Source: CAVYGN01 sp964413265 (GTDB lineage Bacteria > Spirochaetota > Brevinematia > Brevinematales > JAOACQ01). From it: a DNA stretch of 23,660 nt. Positions 1 to 7,192 of this stretch are shown here, piece after piece; the stretch's first letter is position 1; every line of letters starts with the position of its first letter. The stretch is from NCBI GenBank assembly GCA_964413265.1, contig CAYPRX010000030.1:1-23660 (forward strand), in the 5' to 3' direction. The notes under the pieces were generated by a model. The model saw nothing but the letters and a program-made list of their open reading frames with translations. It searched no databases and was not told where the DNA came from. Both the position numbers and the translations under genes were made by a program.

Positions 1-36
1 AAATTACCGTTAATTAAAATAAAATAATAAAAATCA

Positions 37-120
37 GCCGAAGTGGCGGAACTGGCAGACGCGCTGGACTCAAAATCCAGTGGGAGCAATCTCATAGGGG
101 TTCAAGTCCCCTCTTCGGCA
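37..120 (+). tRNA. tRNA-Leu, anticodon CAA
   Basis: This is a class II tRNA that reads UUG codons. The 7-bp acceptor stem pairs GCCGAAG (37-43) with CTTCGGC (113-119), and the discriminator base is A120. The anticodon stem is CTGGA (64-68) with TCCAG (76-80), and the 7-base loop CTCAAAA places CAA at 71-73. A long variable arm (GGGAG/CTC type) follows, which is normal for tRNA-Leu. The T arm is AGGGG-TTCAAGT-CCCCT. The 3' CCA is not encoded (AGA follows A120), so it must be added by CCA-transferase. Confidence 0.96.
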
Positions 121-170
121 AGACAAAAGAAAAGACATCTCAGAGAATAAGATAAAATTTATATCAATTT

Positions 171-197
171 AAAGTGTATAGCTGCTATACACTTTTT
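171..197 (+). terminator. Intrinsic terminator after tRNA-Leu
   Basis: AAAGTGTATAG pairs perfectly with CTATACACTTT around a 3-base loop (CTG), and a short T run follows (to 197). It lies 50 bases after the tRNA and before the promoter of the next gene, so it probably ends the tRNA transcript. The A run at the 5' arm could also let it work in the reverse direction. Confidence 0.72.
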
Positions 198-258
198 ACC
201 GTCAAATTAAAACAATATATTTTACAGCGGATAAAATTGCAGCGCAAAAAATAATTAA

Positions 259-286
259 TTGAATTTTTTTGATTTTGTAGTATAAT
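259..286 (+). promoter_or_regulatory. Sigma-70-like promoter for the TPR protein gene
   Basis: TTGAAT (259-264) and a perfect TATAAT (281-286) are separated by 16 bases. They lie 40 bases upstream of the TPR protein start codon and just after the tRNA terminator. A strong GGAGGAG Shine-Dalgarno sequence follows at 314-320. Confidence 0.65.
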
Positions 287-326
287 ATTATTCTTCTCAA
301 AGATAAGTCCACCGGAGGAGACTTTA

Positions 327-1148
327 ATGAATAAGTTAATAATTTCTGCAGCAATATTGATCTTGATCACCGGTATAAGGGCCTATTCCCAGGATGAGAA
401 TTCATCAGAAAGTCAGAGCAGCAGCGAATCCACAATTCAGGAAAAAACGAATGAAAATACCTCTCAATCCTCTTCATCAACTTCAATGGAAATAAAAAAA
501 ACAGAAACCCCCGCTCAGCCAACGAATAAAATAGAACCGGTAAAACAGCCTCAGACTCAGCCGCTGATACAGGCGCCGGTGAAAAAACCAGAAATACAGC
601 CTCCGATAAGTGAAGAAAACAGGCTTCTTGCCGCAATAGACGCTAATCCTAAAAGAGGAGACCTCTATAACCGTCTTATTATTTATTATTATAACTCCGG
701 AAAACATAAAGAAAGAATGAAAACGGCACTCAGGGCTATTCAAAATATCGGCCGCACTGTCGATTGGTGCATGGTTGTGGGAGATGAGAATAAGTATATG
801 GGCGATTATCAGAATGCGCTCATATCATATCAGTTCGCCCTTATGCTGCTGCCAACAGAACCCGGTATTTATAACAGCATCGGATTGATGCTGCTTAAAA
901 TGTCAAATTTCAATCAGGCCGAATCAGCTTTTAAGGCGGCAATATTTTTCGGTGTTAATAACCCTGCCGCTGATAAAAGCATATTCTATAACAATCTGGC
1001 AATGGCAGTTGAATCAATACATGAACTTCAGGAAGCATATAAATACTACCAGGTCGCTCTTAAATTCTACCCCTCATATACGGCAGCCCAGCAAAATGCC
1101 GCAAGGGTCAAGAATCTGCTGGCGGCTACCGGCATTCAGGTAAATTAG
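327..1148 (+). CDS. Secreted TPR-repeat protein with Ser/Gln/Pro-rich linker
   Basis: The 273-residue product is probably a periplasmic or envelope scaffold; its partner is unknown. Residues 1-21 form a Sec signal peptide (Lys3, hydrophobic core, likely AYS|Q cleavage). Residues 22-55 are rich in Ser, Glu and Thr, and 56-96 are rich in Pro, Gln and Lys (PVKQPQTQP, KKPEIQPP), typical of an extended flexible linker. From about residue 98 to 265 the sequence is helical with tetratricopeptide pattern, for example GDYQNALISYQFALMLLP (159-176) and ELQEAYKYYQVALKFYPS (233-250). The ATG follows a strong Shine-Dalgarno sequence with 6 bases between. It is a single-gene unit. Its stop codon overlaps the stop of the convergent aldolase gene by four bases. 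The TPR assignment is firm; the role cannot be read from sequence. Confidence 0.85.
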   Translation: MNKLIISAAILILITGIRAYSQDENSSESQSSSESTIQEKTNENTSQSSSSTSMEIKKTETPAQPTNKIEPVKQPQTQPLIQAPVKKPEIQPPISEENRLLAAIDANPKRGDLYNRLIIYYYNSGKHKERMKTALRAIQNIGRTVDWCMVVGDENKYMGDYQNALISYQFALMLLPTEPGIYNSIGLMLLKMSNFNQAESAFKAAIFFGVNNPAADKSIFYNNLAMAVESIHELQEAYKYYQVALKFYPSYTAAQQNAARVKNLLAATGIQVN

Positions 1149-2113
1149 ATGATTGGTTTAATAATATCTTCAGGTTCGGGCGTAGTCAGCATATCGTAAA
1201 ATTTTGCAAAATTGTCCTTTTCCTTCGAATCCCTGAAAGCTATGGCGATTCGGGGATGTTCATTGAGCATGCCGGTAATCATGTAAGGTATTATATAACC
1301 CCACTCTATCTTTTCCCTGAGCGGAAGGAAATGGTCCTGGATGAGTTTCAGCAACGGTCTCAGATTGAATTTTGGATTTTGAAGAAAACTTAATAATAAT
1401 TCCAGGCAGCAGTTCCCAGGTCCGCGGCCAATTCCGTAAACCGAGGCATCGAGCATGTTTGCACCGTCAATAACAGCCTGTATGGTATTTCCAAAGGCAA
1501 GCTGTCTGTTATTATGGGTATGAATCCCGACGGTTTTTCCTGGCATAGAAAGCAGGTATTTTTTAACTAAAAAAGTTACATCCTCTGAATACATCGCTCC
1601 GTATGAATCAACAACATAAACAATGGGAATATCAGTCTTGGCAAGATCATTTAGCGCCTCGTCTATCTCCCTCTCAAGGTTTGTAGAAACAGCCATTATA
1701 TTAACTGTTGTCTGGTATCCCTTGCTCATTATGATATCAGTAAGTTTTATCGCCTTGTCCACATCCTTTGCATAACAGGCCACCCTGATCATATCGAACG
1801 GCGACTCACTTTTCGGGAGAATATCCTTTTCCTCCACCCTTCCTATGTCTACCATGCATGCCAGTTTAGTTTTTAATTCCACACCGTCGATCAGCCTCTT
1901 CACGTCTTCATCAACGCAGAAACGCCATTTCCCGAACTCTTTAGGATCGAACTGCTCTTTTGAGGCTTTATATCCGATTTCCATATAATCCACACCGGCA
2001 TCTGAAACGGCTTTCAATGTGTCCCTTACGAATTCATCGCTGAACTGCCACTTATTTATCAAACCCCCATCCCTGATCGAACAGTCTAAAACCTTTATTT
2101 CAGGCCTGTACAT
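1145..2113 (-). CDS. DRE-TIM metallolyase family aldolase (HMGL-like)
   Basis: The 322-residue protein belongs to the HMG-CoA lyase-like/DRE-TIM barrel superfamily, whose members make or break C-C bonds next to a carboxylate using a divalent metal. Visible signatures are the DCSIRDGG motif (10-17, with the catalytic Arg14-Asp15 pair), the metal-binding GIHTHNN motif (196-202, His198 and His200), and the glycine-rich GIGRGPGN loop (227-234). It most resembles 4-hydroxy-2-oxovalerate aldolase-type proteins in the barrel. The C-terminal part (about 250-322, with GMLNEHPRIA) looks like the variant found in uncharacterised 'aldolase catalytic domain' proteins rather than the DmpF-binding domain. 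It is the last gene of the rodZ-rimO-pgsA-pgpA operon, 30 bases after pgpA, with its own AGGAG ribosome site 6 bases before ATG. No aldehyde dehydrogenase partner is near, so the substrate is unknown. Confidence 0.82.
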   Translation of the reverse strand: MYRPEIKVLDCSIRDGGLINKWQFSDEFVRDTLKAVSDAGVDYMEIGYKASKEQFDPKEFGKWRFCVDEDVKRLIDGVELKTKLACMVDIGRVEEKDILPKSESPFDMIRVACYAKDVDKAIKLTDIIMSKGYQTTVNIMAVSTNLEREIDEALNDLAKTDIPIVYVVDSYGAMYSEDVTFLVKKYLLSMPGKTVGIHTHNNRQLAFGNTIQAVIDGANMLDASVYGIGRGPGNCCLELLLSFLQNPKFNLRPLLKLIQDHFLPLREKIEWGYIIPYMITGMLNEHPRIAIAFRDSKEKDNFAKFYDMLTTPEPEDIIKPII

Positions 2114-2143
2114 ATGCTACTCCTTTTAAAACTTAAGTCAGAC

Positions 2144-2635
2144 TTACAGTTTGAAAAAGCGGAAGATCCTCAGGAATTGAAGAAAAAGATTTGTATAAAC
2201 AGCAGCGAGAAAATCATCGATAACGATGCCGAATCCGCCTTCGATTTTTTGTGAATCCCTGATAGGATAAGGCTTGAATATATCGAAGGCACGGAAAAGA
2301 ATGAATCCAATTACCAGATATTTAATACTCTCAAGAGACCTGTCAAATGTGAAAGAAGTCATCGCTATAAGAAAACCGACAGTTTCATCAATGACGATGT
2401 GGGGCGCGTCTTTTATTTTGAATATATGCTTTTCAGCGTAATCACTGACCCACACAGCTATAACTAAAAGGACCGCTATAACCAATATATAAAAGTAGAT
2501 CGTAAATGTACTTAAAAAAATATATAGAGCAACTCCGACAAGGGTTCCCATAGTGCCAGGCATAAATGGTGAGTAGCCGACAAAAAAACTTGTCGCTACC
2601 ATCTCTTTAATTTTTTTACCAACAATTTTATCCAC
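2144..2635 (-). CDS. pgpA: Phosphatidylglycerophosphatase A
   Basis: PgpA removes the phosphate from phosphatidylglycerophosphate to give phosphatidylglycerol at the inner membrane. The 163-residue protein has the family blocks: GYSPFMPGTMGTL (20-32), PHIVIDETVGF (78-88), FRAFDIFKPYPI (114-125) and GGFGIVIDDFLA (133-144). The Asp and Glu residues of the second and fourth blocks are the expected metal-binding and catalytic sites. Three or four hydrophobic segments are present. The start is GTG, in a ribosome-site context of AGAGG ten bases upstream. The start lies inside the end of pgsA (8-base overlap), so the two consecutive steps of phosphatidylglycerol synthesis are translationally coupled. 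Length is normal for the family. Confidence 0.93.
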   Translation of the reverse strand: MDKIVGKKIKEMVATSFFVGYSPFMPGTMGTLVGVALYIFLSTFTIYFYILVIAVLLVIAVWVSDYAEKHIFKIKDAPHIVIDETVGFLIAMTSFTFDRSLESIKYLVIGFILFRAFDIFKPYPIRDSQKIEGGFGIVIDDFLAAVYTNLFLQFLRIFRFFKL

Positions 2636-3260
2636 TTTTTAAAGACCTCTTATAGCACATGTAATAGTCAAAAGCGGTGTATATGGTAAAAATCACAGTT
2701 AAATAAGTCAATATAACAGGAAGGTAAACGATATATCCGTAATAGGACGGAAGAGCAGCCTTCCACACTTCACTGTAATTTATGCTGCTTAATTTTAAAG
2801 AGTCTTTCAGTACGAGGGTGAAGATAAGGTATCCGATAATGGTTGCACCAACAATCATCTGAACCATTGTTTTAGCCTTTGCTATCATTGATGTTTTAAA
2901 AGAGATATTTTTTTTATGCGAGTATGACCTCAGCCATGTAACATAAAAATCCCTTGCCAATAAAAAAAGGATAAGCCAGATGGGAATAAAGAGACCTTCC
3001 TTGAAACTTAATGCGGTAAAAACGCTCCAGACCAGTATTTTGTCCGCCAGAGGATCAAATTGCTCGCCAAAATCAGATTTCTGGTTCAGTCTTCTGGCAA
3101 GTTTACCGTCAAAATAATCAGTAAGCGCCGATACTGCATAAAAAATAAAAGCAAAGCATATATTGATAAGAGAATCAAAAATGATAAAATATATGATAAT
3201 AGGAACAAGGATAAGCCTGAACAGAGTAAGTATATTTGGAAGAGTATATGTAAATTTCAT
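2628..3260 (-). CDS. pgsA: CDP-diacylglycerol-glycerol-3-phosphate 3-phosphatidyltransferase
   Basis: PgsA commits CDP-diacylglycerol to phosphatidylglycerol by transferring the phosphatidyl group to glycerol 3-phosphate. The CDP-alcohol phosphatidyltransferase signature DG-x2-AR-x8-G-x3-D-x3-D is perfect (about residues 51-73 counted from the chosen start). Around it are five or six membrane segments. I chose the ATG at 3260 (product MKFTYTLPNILTLFRL) because GGAG lies 6 bases upstream and PgsA proteins normally begin just before the LPN-LTLFR motif. An in-frame ATG at 3272 would add four residues but has a poorly spaced ribosome site. Product 210 residues. Its end overlaps pgpA. In many bacteria pgsA lies next to rodZ and rimO-like genes, as here. 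Confidence 0.93.
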   Translation of the reverse strand: MKFTYTLPNILTLFRLILVPIIIYFIIFDSLINICFAFIFYAVSALTDYFDGKLARRLNQKSDFGEQFDPLADKILVWSVFTALSFKEGLFIPIWLILFLLARDFYVTWLRSYSHKKNISFKTSMIAKAKTMVQMIVGATIIGYLIFTLVLKDSLKLSSINYSEVWKAALPSYYGYIVYLPVILTYLTVIFTIYTAFDYYMCYKRSLKSG

Positions 3261-3320
3261 CAAACTCTCCATGCCCTTCTTTATCTTAAAATAATACTAA
3301 AAATTCATTAATTTGTAAAA

Positions 3321-4658
3321 TTAACTTGGGAGGACCACTGCTTCAAGATCATGCTCTGAAAAAGGTCCTTTGACAAGCACCCTAATAAAATCTTTTTCCA
3401 TCAGGCCCGGATCATCAATTTCAACCCTTACATATCCGTCAATGTCAGGAGCGTCATATTCGCTCCTGAGCAGCAAATATTCTTTTCCTCCCTCGTTAAT
3501 TACCTGGCCGTCATTTATGCAGATTATCTCCCTGCCTGCAAGGGCTGAAAGTCTTTTTATTGAAATATCTTCCTGAACGGCGGCCAGATCATTCACCCTC
3601 ATTTTTTTCTCAGTGGACCCTAACTTGTGCTTTTCAAAAAAAGCAGGCGTACTTTCCTCATCAGAATACTCGAAAAATCCGACCCTGTCAAGAGTTGCCT
3701 CCCGGAGAAAAGATTTCAATTCCTCATGATCATTTTCAGTTTCTCCCGGATATCCGCTTATAAAGGAACTTCTTATCCTTATTTCAGGACATATTTCCCT
3801 GATTCTTTTCAAAAGCAAGAGGTATTCATCATACCCGCCGGCCCTCTTCATTCTTGTTAGAATTGACCGGGATACATGCTGAAAAGGCATGTCTAAATAC
3901 TTGCACAGCCTTCTGTCGGACGCAATATATTGAGCCACTTTCTGCACTTCTTTATCAGGATATAGATACATCAGCCTGATCCAGCTGAATCCAATCTTAA
4001 GCAGTTCCTCAAGCAGGTCGTTCAAAGAGAATTTCCTGTATAAATCGATGCCGTAAGACATTGTATCTTCCGAAATGATGATCAATTCCCTTATTCCCGC
4101 ATCAGCTAGTTCAGAAGCCTCTTTTACTATCTCTTCAACAGTTCTGCTTTGCCCTATACCCCTGATCCCCGGCACTGCGCAGAATGAGCAGGACCTGCTG
4201 CAGCCTTCCGATATCTTCAGGTAAGAATAGAACAGCCCGGAAAAGTAAAGTTTACGCCCTCCAATAGCTTCATTTTTATATGGACCCTCATCGGCAAGAG
4301 AACCTTTTCTTCCGGACCATTTCAATGCATCTATTAATTTAGATTGATCTCTTACTCCCACTGCCCCGTCAATTTCAGGGATTGCATCCAGAAGGTCTTT
4401 TTTATAACGCTCCGTAAGACAACCTGAAACAACAATCTTAAGCCCCGGCTTATTTTTTTTCAACTTTGCGTAATTCAGGATTGCCTCAATATTCTCTTCT
4501 TTAGCCTTGTCGATAAATCCGCATGTATTTATTACTATCGCATCTGCTTCCTCAGGATTCGAAACGATAACATGCAAATCCCGTTCTAGGAGATAACACA
4601 TTTTTTCAGCGTCAACCAATGCTTTGGGACATCCCAGAGCATCGAAAAATATTTTCAT
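3321..4658 (-). CDS. rimO: Ribosomal protein S12 (Asp) methylthiotransferase, radical SAM
   Basis: RimO adds a methylthio group to the beta carbon of a conserved aspartate of ribosomal protein S12, using two [4Fe-4S] clusters. The N-terminal UPF0004 domain supplies Cys10 (ALGCPKALVD), Cys46 (INTCGFID) and Cys80 (VSGCLTERY). The radical SAM cluster motif CSRSCSFC is at 153-160. A TRAM domain occupies roughly 375-440 (EYLLRSEYDAPDIDGYVRV). The GCPKALVD start is close to the GCxKNxVD typical of RimO rather than MiaB. The 445-residue length is normal. The gene starts 13 bases after rodZ and ends about 60 bases before pgsA in the same operon. Confidence 0.94.
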   Translation of the reverse strand: MKIFFDALGCPKALVDAEKMCYLLERDLHVIVSNPEEADAIVINTCGFIDKAKEENIEAILNYAKLKKNKPGLKIVVSGCLTERYKKDLLDAIPEIDGAVGVRDQSKLIDALKWSGRKGSLADEGPYKNEAIGGRKLYFSGLFYSYLKISEGCSRSCSFCAVPGIRGIGQSRTVEEIVKEASELADAGIRELIIISEDTMSYGIDLYRKFSLNDLLEELLKIGFSWIRLMYLYPDKEVQKVAQYIASDRRLCKYLDMPFQHVSRSILTRMKRAGGYDEYLLLLKRIREICPEIRIRSSFISGYPGETENDHEELKSFLREATLDRVGFFEYSDEESTPAFFEKHKLGSTEKKMRVNDLAAVQEDISIKRLSALAGREIICINDGQVINEGGKEYLLLRSEYDAPDIDGYVRVEIDDPGLMEKDFIRVLVKGPFSEHDLEAVVLPS

Positions 4659-4671
4659 TAATGATTAGACC

Positions 4672-5751
4672 TTATTTTAAAATAGCCCTTACAAGAGAAA
4701 ACTGTCCGTTTTTGGATTTCCAGTAAAAGAGAGATTTGCCGACCTCACCCCAGCCTCCTCCGACCTCTTCCTTATTACCTAATAAAATTTTGACCGCGCC
4801 GCTGTTTCCAAGGTAAAGTAACAAATTATTTGTAAAAGAAATCGTAAGTGTTGTGCTGTTGTTTATATTAATCTGTTTCTCGTCCTTACCGTCAGGTGTA
4901 TAGCTCAAGAAACCCGTTCCCTGAGCTATTATCCTTAAATTTACAGGGCTTTTAGTCTGAGATACCATAAATTCGCTTTCCGATATGATATATTCGTTAT
5001 ACCTTGAAACAATCTCATTCTTGTTGGATAAATCCACTAATTCGGTATTTTCTTTTAACAAGGTAAGAGCCAATTTCGCTTCCCTTGGCTTTGCACTTAT
5101 CAATTCTACTCCAAGATCATTGGTACCGTCGTTAGCAGAATCAATGCTGAGAAGTTCGCTTATCTTAATTGTATAGTTTTTATTGCTGACCCTGAACAGA
5201 ACTGACCTTGAAGGATCGATCCTGAGGATTTCCATTGCAATGGACCTCGAGCTGTTTGTAATATACAGTGCATCTCCTGCCCTGAGCTTCTGAGCGCTTA
5301 CCTTGTTAATATCGTCATCTCCAAAATAATAAGATTTGGATGAGCTTGGTGTATTAACCTCTCCTGAACGGCGTGTTATTAAAAAGACAATAAAAATAAT
5401 AAGAAAAAGTGCGGCTGCTCCGGCACTTATAATGATATTGATGTTATCAGGCAAGGATATTTTTTTTTTGCCCACAAGCTCTTCAATAGGGGCTTCCTGT
5501 TCTCTCTTCATCTGCCTTTTATAAAGAGCTATTGCAAGCTGGTGGTCGACTTCAAGAGCTTCAGCATAGTTCGAGATAAACCCCATGGCATAAGTTTCAC
5601 CTGGAAACACTTCAAAATTATCCGCTTCTATCGCCTCAAGATACTTTTTTGGTATGTTCGTATCCCTTACAATCTCATCTATTGATATGCCTTTTTCATT
5701 TCTGGCTTCCTTAAAACATTCCCCCAGGGTTTGCTTTTCACTTGTAACCAT
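4672..5751 (-). CDS. rodZ: RodZ-like membrane protein with N-terminal HTH
   Basis: RodZ proteins anchor the MreB cytoskeleton to the membrane and support rod or helical cell shape. Residues 8-75 form the HTH_25 helix-turn-helix (LGECFKEARNEKGISIDEI ... YAMGFISNYAEAL), which in this family binds MreB rather than DNA. A Lys-rich stretch (KKK about 95-97) precedes one membrane helix (about 103-126), followed by Arg-Arg. The 230-residue outer part is beta-rich and ends in a DUF4115-like segment, though this is divergent. The product is 359 residues. The gene leads the operon; the ATG has AAGGAG six bases upstream. Assignment to the RodZ family is strong; a true shape role is inferred from the family and from its neighbours pgsA and pgpA. 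Confidence 0.83.
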   Translation of the reverse strand: MVTSEKQTLGECFKEARNEKGISIDEIVRDTNIPKKYLEAIEADNFEVFPGETYAMGFISNYAEALEVDHQLAIALYKRQMKREQEAPIEELVGKKKISLPDNINIIISAGAAALFLIIFIVFLITRRSGEVNTPSSSKSYYFGDDDINKVSAQKLRAGDALYITNSSRSIAMEILRIDPSRSVLFRVSNKNYTIKISELLSIDSANDGTNDLGVELISAKPREAKLALTLLKENTELVDLSNKNEIVSRYNEYIISESEFMVSQTKSPVNLRIIAQGTGFLSYTPDGKDEKQININNSTTLTISFTNNLLLYLGNSGAVKILLGNKEEVGGGWGEVGKSLFYWKSKNGQFSLVRAILK

Positions 5752-5784
5752 CTACTTTCTCCTTTTGTACTCTAAGAAGAATAT

Positions 5785-5814
5785 ATTATAAAGAAGAACA
5801 CCCTTTTTTTTCAA
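5785..5814 (-). promoter_or_regulatory. Promoter for the rodZ-rimO-pgsA-pgpA-aldolase operon
   Basis: Read on the minus strand, TTGAAA (5814-5809) and a perfect TATAAT (5790-5785) are 18 bases apart. They lie about 35 bases before the rodZ start codon. No other consensus promoter is apparent within the operon. Confidence 0.58.
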
Positions 5815-5860
5815 ATAATCAGGCATAGAAAAGAAAATTGAAATACAGTTGAATAAATCC

Positions 5861-5889
5861 TTGATTTTTTTTACTTTTTACCATATATT
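5861..5889 (+). promoter_or_regulatory. Promoter for the small lipoprotein gene
   Basis: TTGATT (5861-5866) and TATATT (5884-5889) are separated by 17 bases. GAGGG at 5907-5911 follows as the ribosome site. This promoter is divergent from the rodZ promoter, and the two share a 165-base AT-rich interval. Confidence 0.45.
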
Positions 5890-5917
5890 TTTTTATATTT
5901 TTTAATGAGGGTTGGAA

Positions 5918-6382
5918 GTGAATAAATTATTTATAGTAGTTTACCTGCTATTTATAATGACTTGTGTATCTCTTTTTATCTATAACTGTGGGAAAAGTTC
6001 TTCATCGTCCGTGACAGGCACGAATTCATCTGTATCCAATGTCAGCACAGTAGATGACTTTTCCAACATTATCACTATCAGGAAAGGGACAAGGGTTGTT
6101 CTGGACAGTCCAGAAAAGGTAATTCAACTATGGATACTTTTTAATATCGAACAGAGGAAATGGTTCAAGGAAATAGCTGACAGGATCGGCAAAAACAACA
6201 CGAACGTTGATCTTGATGATAAATCCATTAAATTCCTTGAAGACAAGAAGAATGAATTTTACAAGCAATACGGCTTGACTGAAAAAGACATGATCCAGTA
6301 TAATAAAATTCATTCTAAAGATATTTATTATTTTATGGAACAAAACCCGAAGTATAAAAAGGCTTACGACCAGACAATGTGA
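5918..6382 (+). CDS. Small putative lipoprotein of unknown function
   Basis: I do not recognise this 154-residue protein. It begins with a hydrophobic signal (about residues 4-23) ending at Cys26 (FIYNCGKSSSSS), followed by a Ser-rich tether. That pattern suggests a lipoprotein with a loose, spirochaete-like lipobox; Asn at -1 does not fit the classic enterobacterial LA[GA]C rule. The mature part is charged and helical, with an acidic/lysine-rich middle and a Tyr-rich C-terminal end (YYFMEQNPKYKKAYDQT). I chose the GTG at 5918 because GAGGG lies 6 bases upstream; a TTG at 5912 is also in frame. It is a single gene with its own promoter, convergent with the ThiF-like gene 10 bases downstream. 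The reading frame has no frameshift and looks intact. Confidence 0.7.
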   Translation: MNKLFIVVYLLFIMTCVSLFIYNCGKSSSSSVTGTNSSVSNVSTVDDFSNIITIRKGTRVVLDSPEKVIQLWILFNIEQRKWFKEIADRIGKNNTNVDLDDKSIKFLEDKKNEFYKQYGLTEKDMIQYNKIHSKDIYYFMEQNPKYKKAYDQTM

Positions 6383-6392
6383 ACTGCCTCTA

Positions 6393-7190
6393 TCAATTGC
6401 CGATATACCTTCTATACACTGCCATAGCGGTATTTTTTTCCTTGGTACCCTTTACGATAATCCTTCCATGTCTGAAAAGCAGAACATTTAAATGATGGAT
6501 TTTAAATTCCAGATAAAATGAATTTTGCCCGATTATTTTCGTTTCAGCCGATAAGACTTTCCTGTAATAGTCAAGATCGAGTTTCATTTCCTCCATGGGT
6601 GTCACTGCCACAGACACATCGGAACATGATACTGCCACAACATCATCCATTTCCCCTCTGAGAAAACGCAGTTCTCCGGCAGAAACCTTGCAGGATTCCA
6701 GAAACGGGATCTTGACGATTTCCCCGTCTGAGAGGTCAATACAATAACTTCCACCGTTTTTTTCTATTACAGCTTCTCTGATTTTTGCCAGTACCTCCTG
6801 CTGCGGAGCTTCAGGAATAAGAAAGGACGGACCGGTCCTTTTAAATTCAAGAAGACATTCAAGACATGACAACCTGGGGTTAAAAACCCCGAGCTTCCAT
6901 GATTTGTCATAAAACAACGAGATATATTTTTTCTGAAATTTAACAGACATATCATTTAATATGAATTTTGATTTAAGGCTCTCAGATATATCAATAAAAA
7001 TATCATAATCGGCAAAAAAAACCTCATAACTCCTTGTAAAAAATTCTCCTATGAATTCGACATTGCTGAAACGCTGGAATTTTTCCCTCTTTAAATCATA
7101 GGAGCTGCCCACAAGCAGTACCTGATTGTTTACCAGTATTTCCAGAACTTCTTTTTCAAAACCGATTCCGCCGGCTATGGCAATTTTCAC
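6393..7190 (-). CDS. Reduced ThiF/MoeB (E1-like) family protein
   Basis: The 265-residue protein resembles the E1-like enzymes that adenylate the C terminus of ubiquitin-like sulfur carriers (ThiS, MoaD). The best matches are by pattern: FIDISESLKSKFILNDMSVK (65-84) with VVDGTDNF-xTRYLINDACVK; CLEC (109-112) with the PCYRC region; and the C-terminal module, LRFLRGEMDDVVAVSCSDVS through VLLFRHGRIIVKGTKEKNTA, ending MAVYRRYIG, which matches the MoeB/ThiF tail (FPDGRAIVKGT...ARSLYARYIG). The N terminus keeps GGIG and a FQR reminiscent of SNLQRQ, but the acidic nucleotide-site residues are missing and the second CxxC zinc pair is not seen. It may therefore be inactive or use another substrate. 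It starts with GTG 2 bases after the AAA+ gene stop, so the two are translationally coupled. Family placement is inferred by eye. Confidence 0.62.
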   Translation of the reverse strand: MKIAIAGGIGFEKEVLEILVNNQVLLVGSSYDLKREKFQRFSNVEFIGEFFTRSYEVFFADYDIFIDISESLKSKFILNDMSVKFQKKYISLFYDKSWKLGVFNPRLSCLECLLEFKRTGPSFLIPEAPQQEVLAKIREAVIEKNGGSYCIDLSDGEIVKIPFLESCKVSAGELRFLRGEMDDVVAVSCSDVSVAVTPMEEMKLDLDYYRKVLSAETKIIGQNSFYLEFKIHHLNVLLFRHGRIIVKGTKEKNTAMAVYRRYIGN

Positions 7191-7192
7191 TG

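Noticed and set aside
6393..7190. ThiF-like gene as a pseudogene
   Set aside because: The frame is intact, the C-terminal tail is well conserved, and it is coupled to the AAA+ gene; loss of key residues points to divergence rather than decay.
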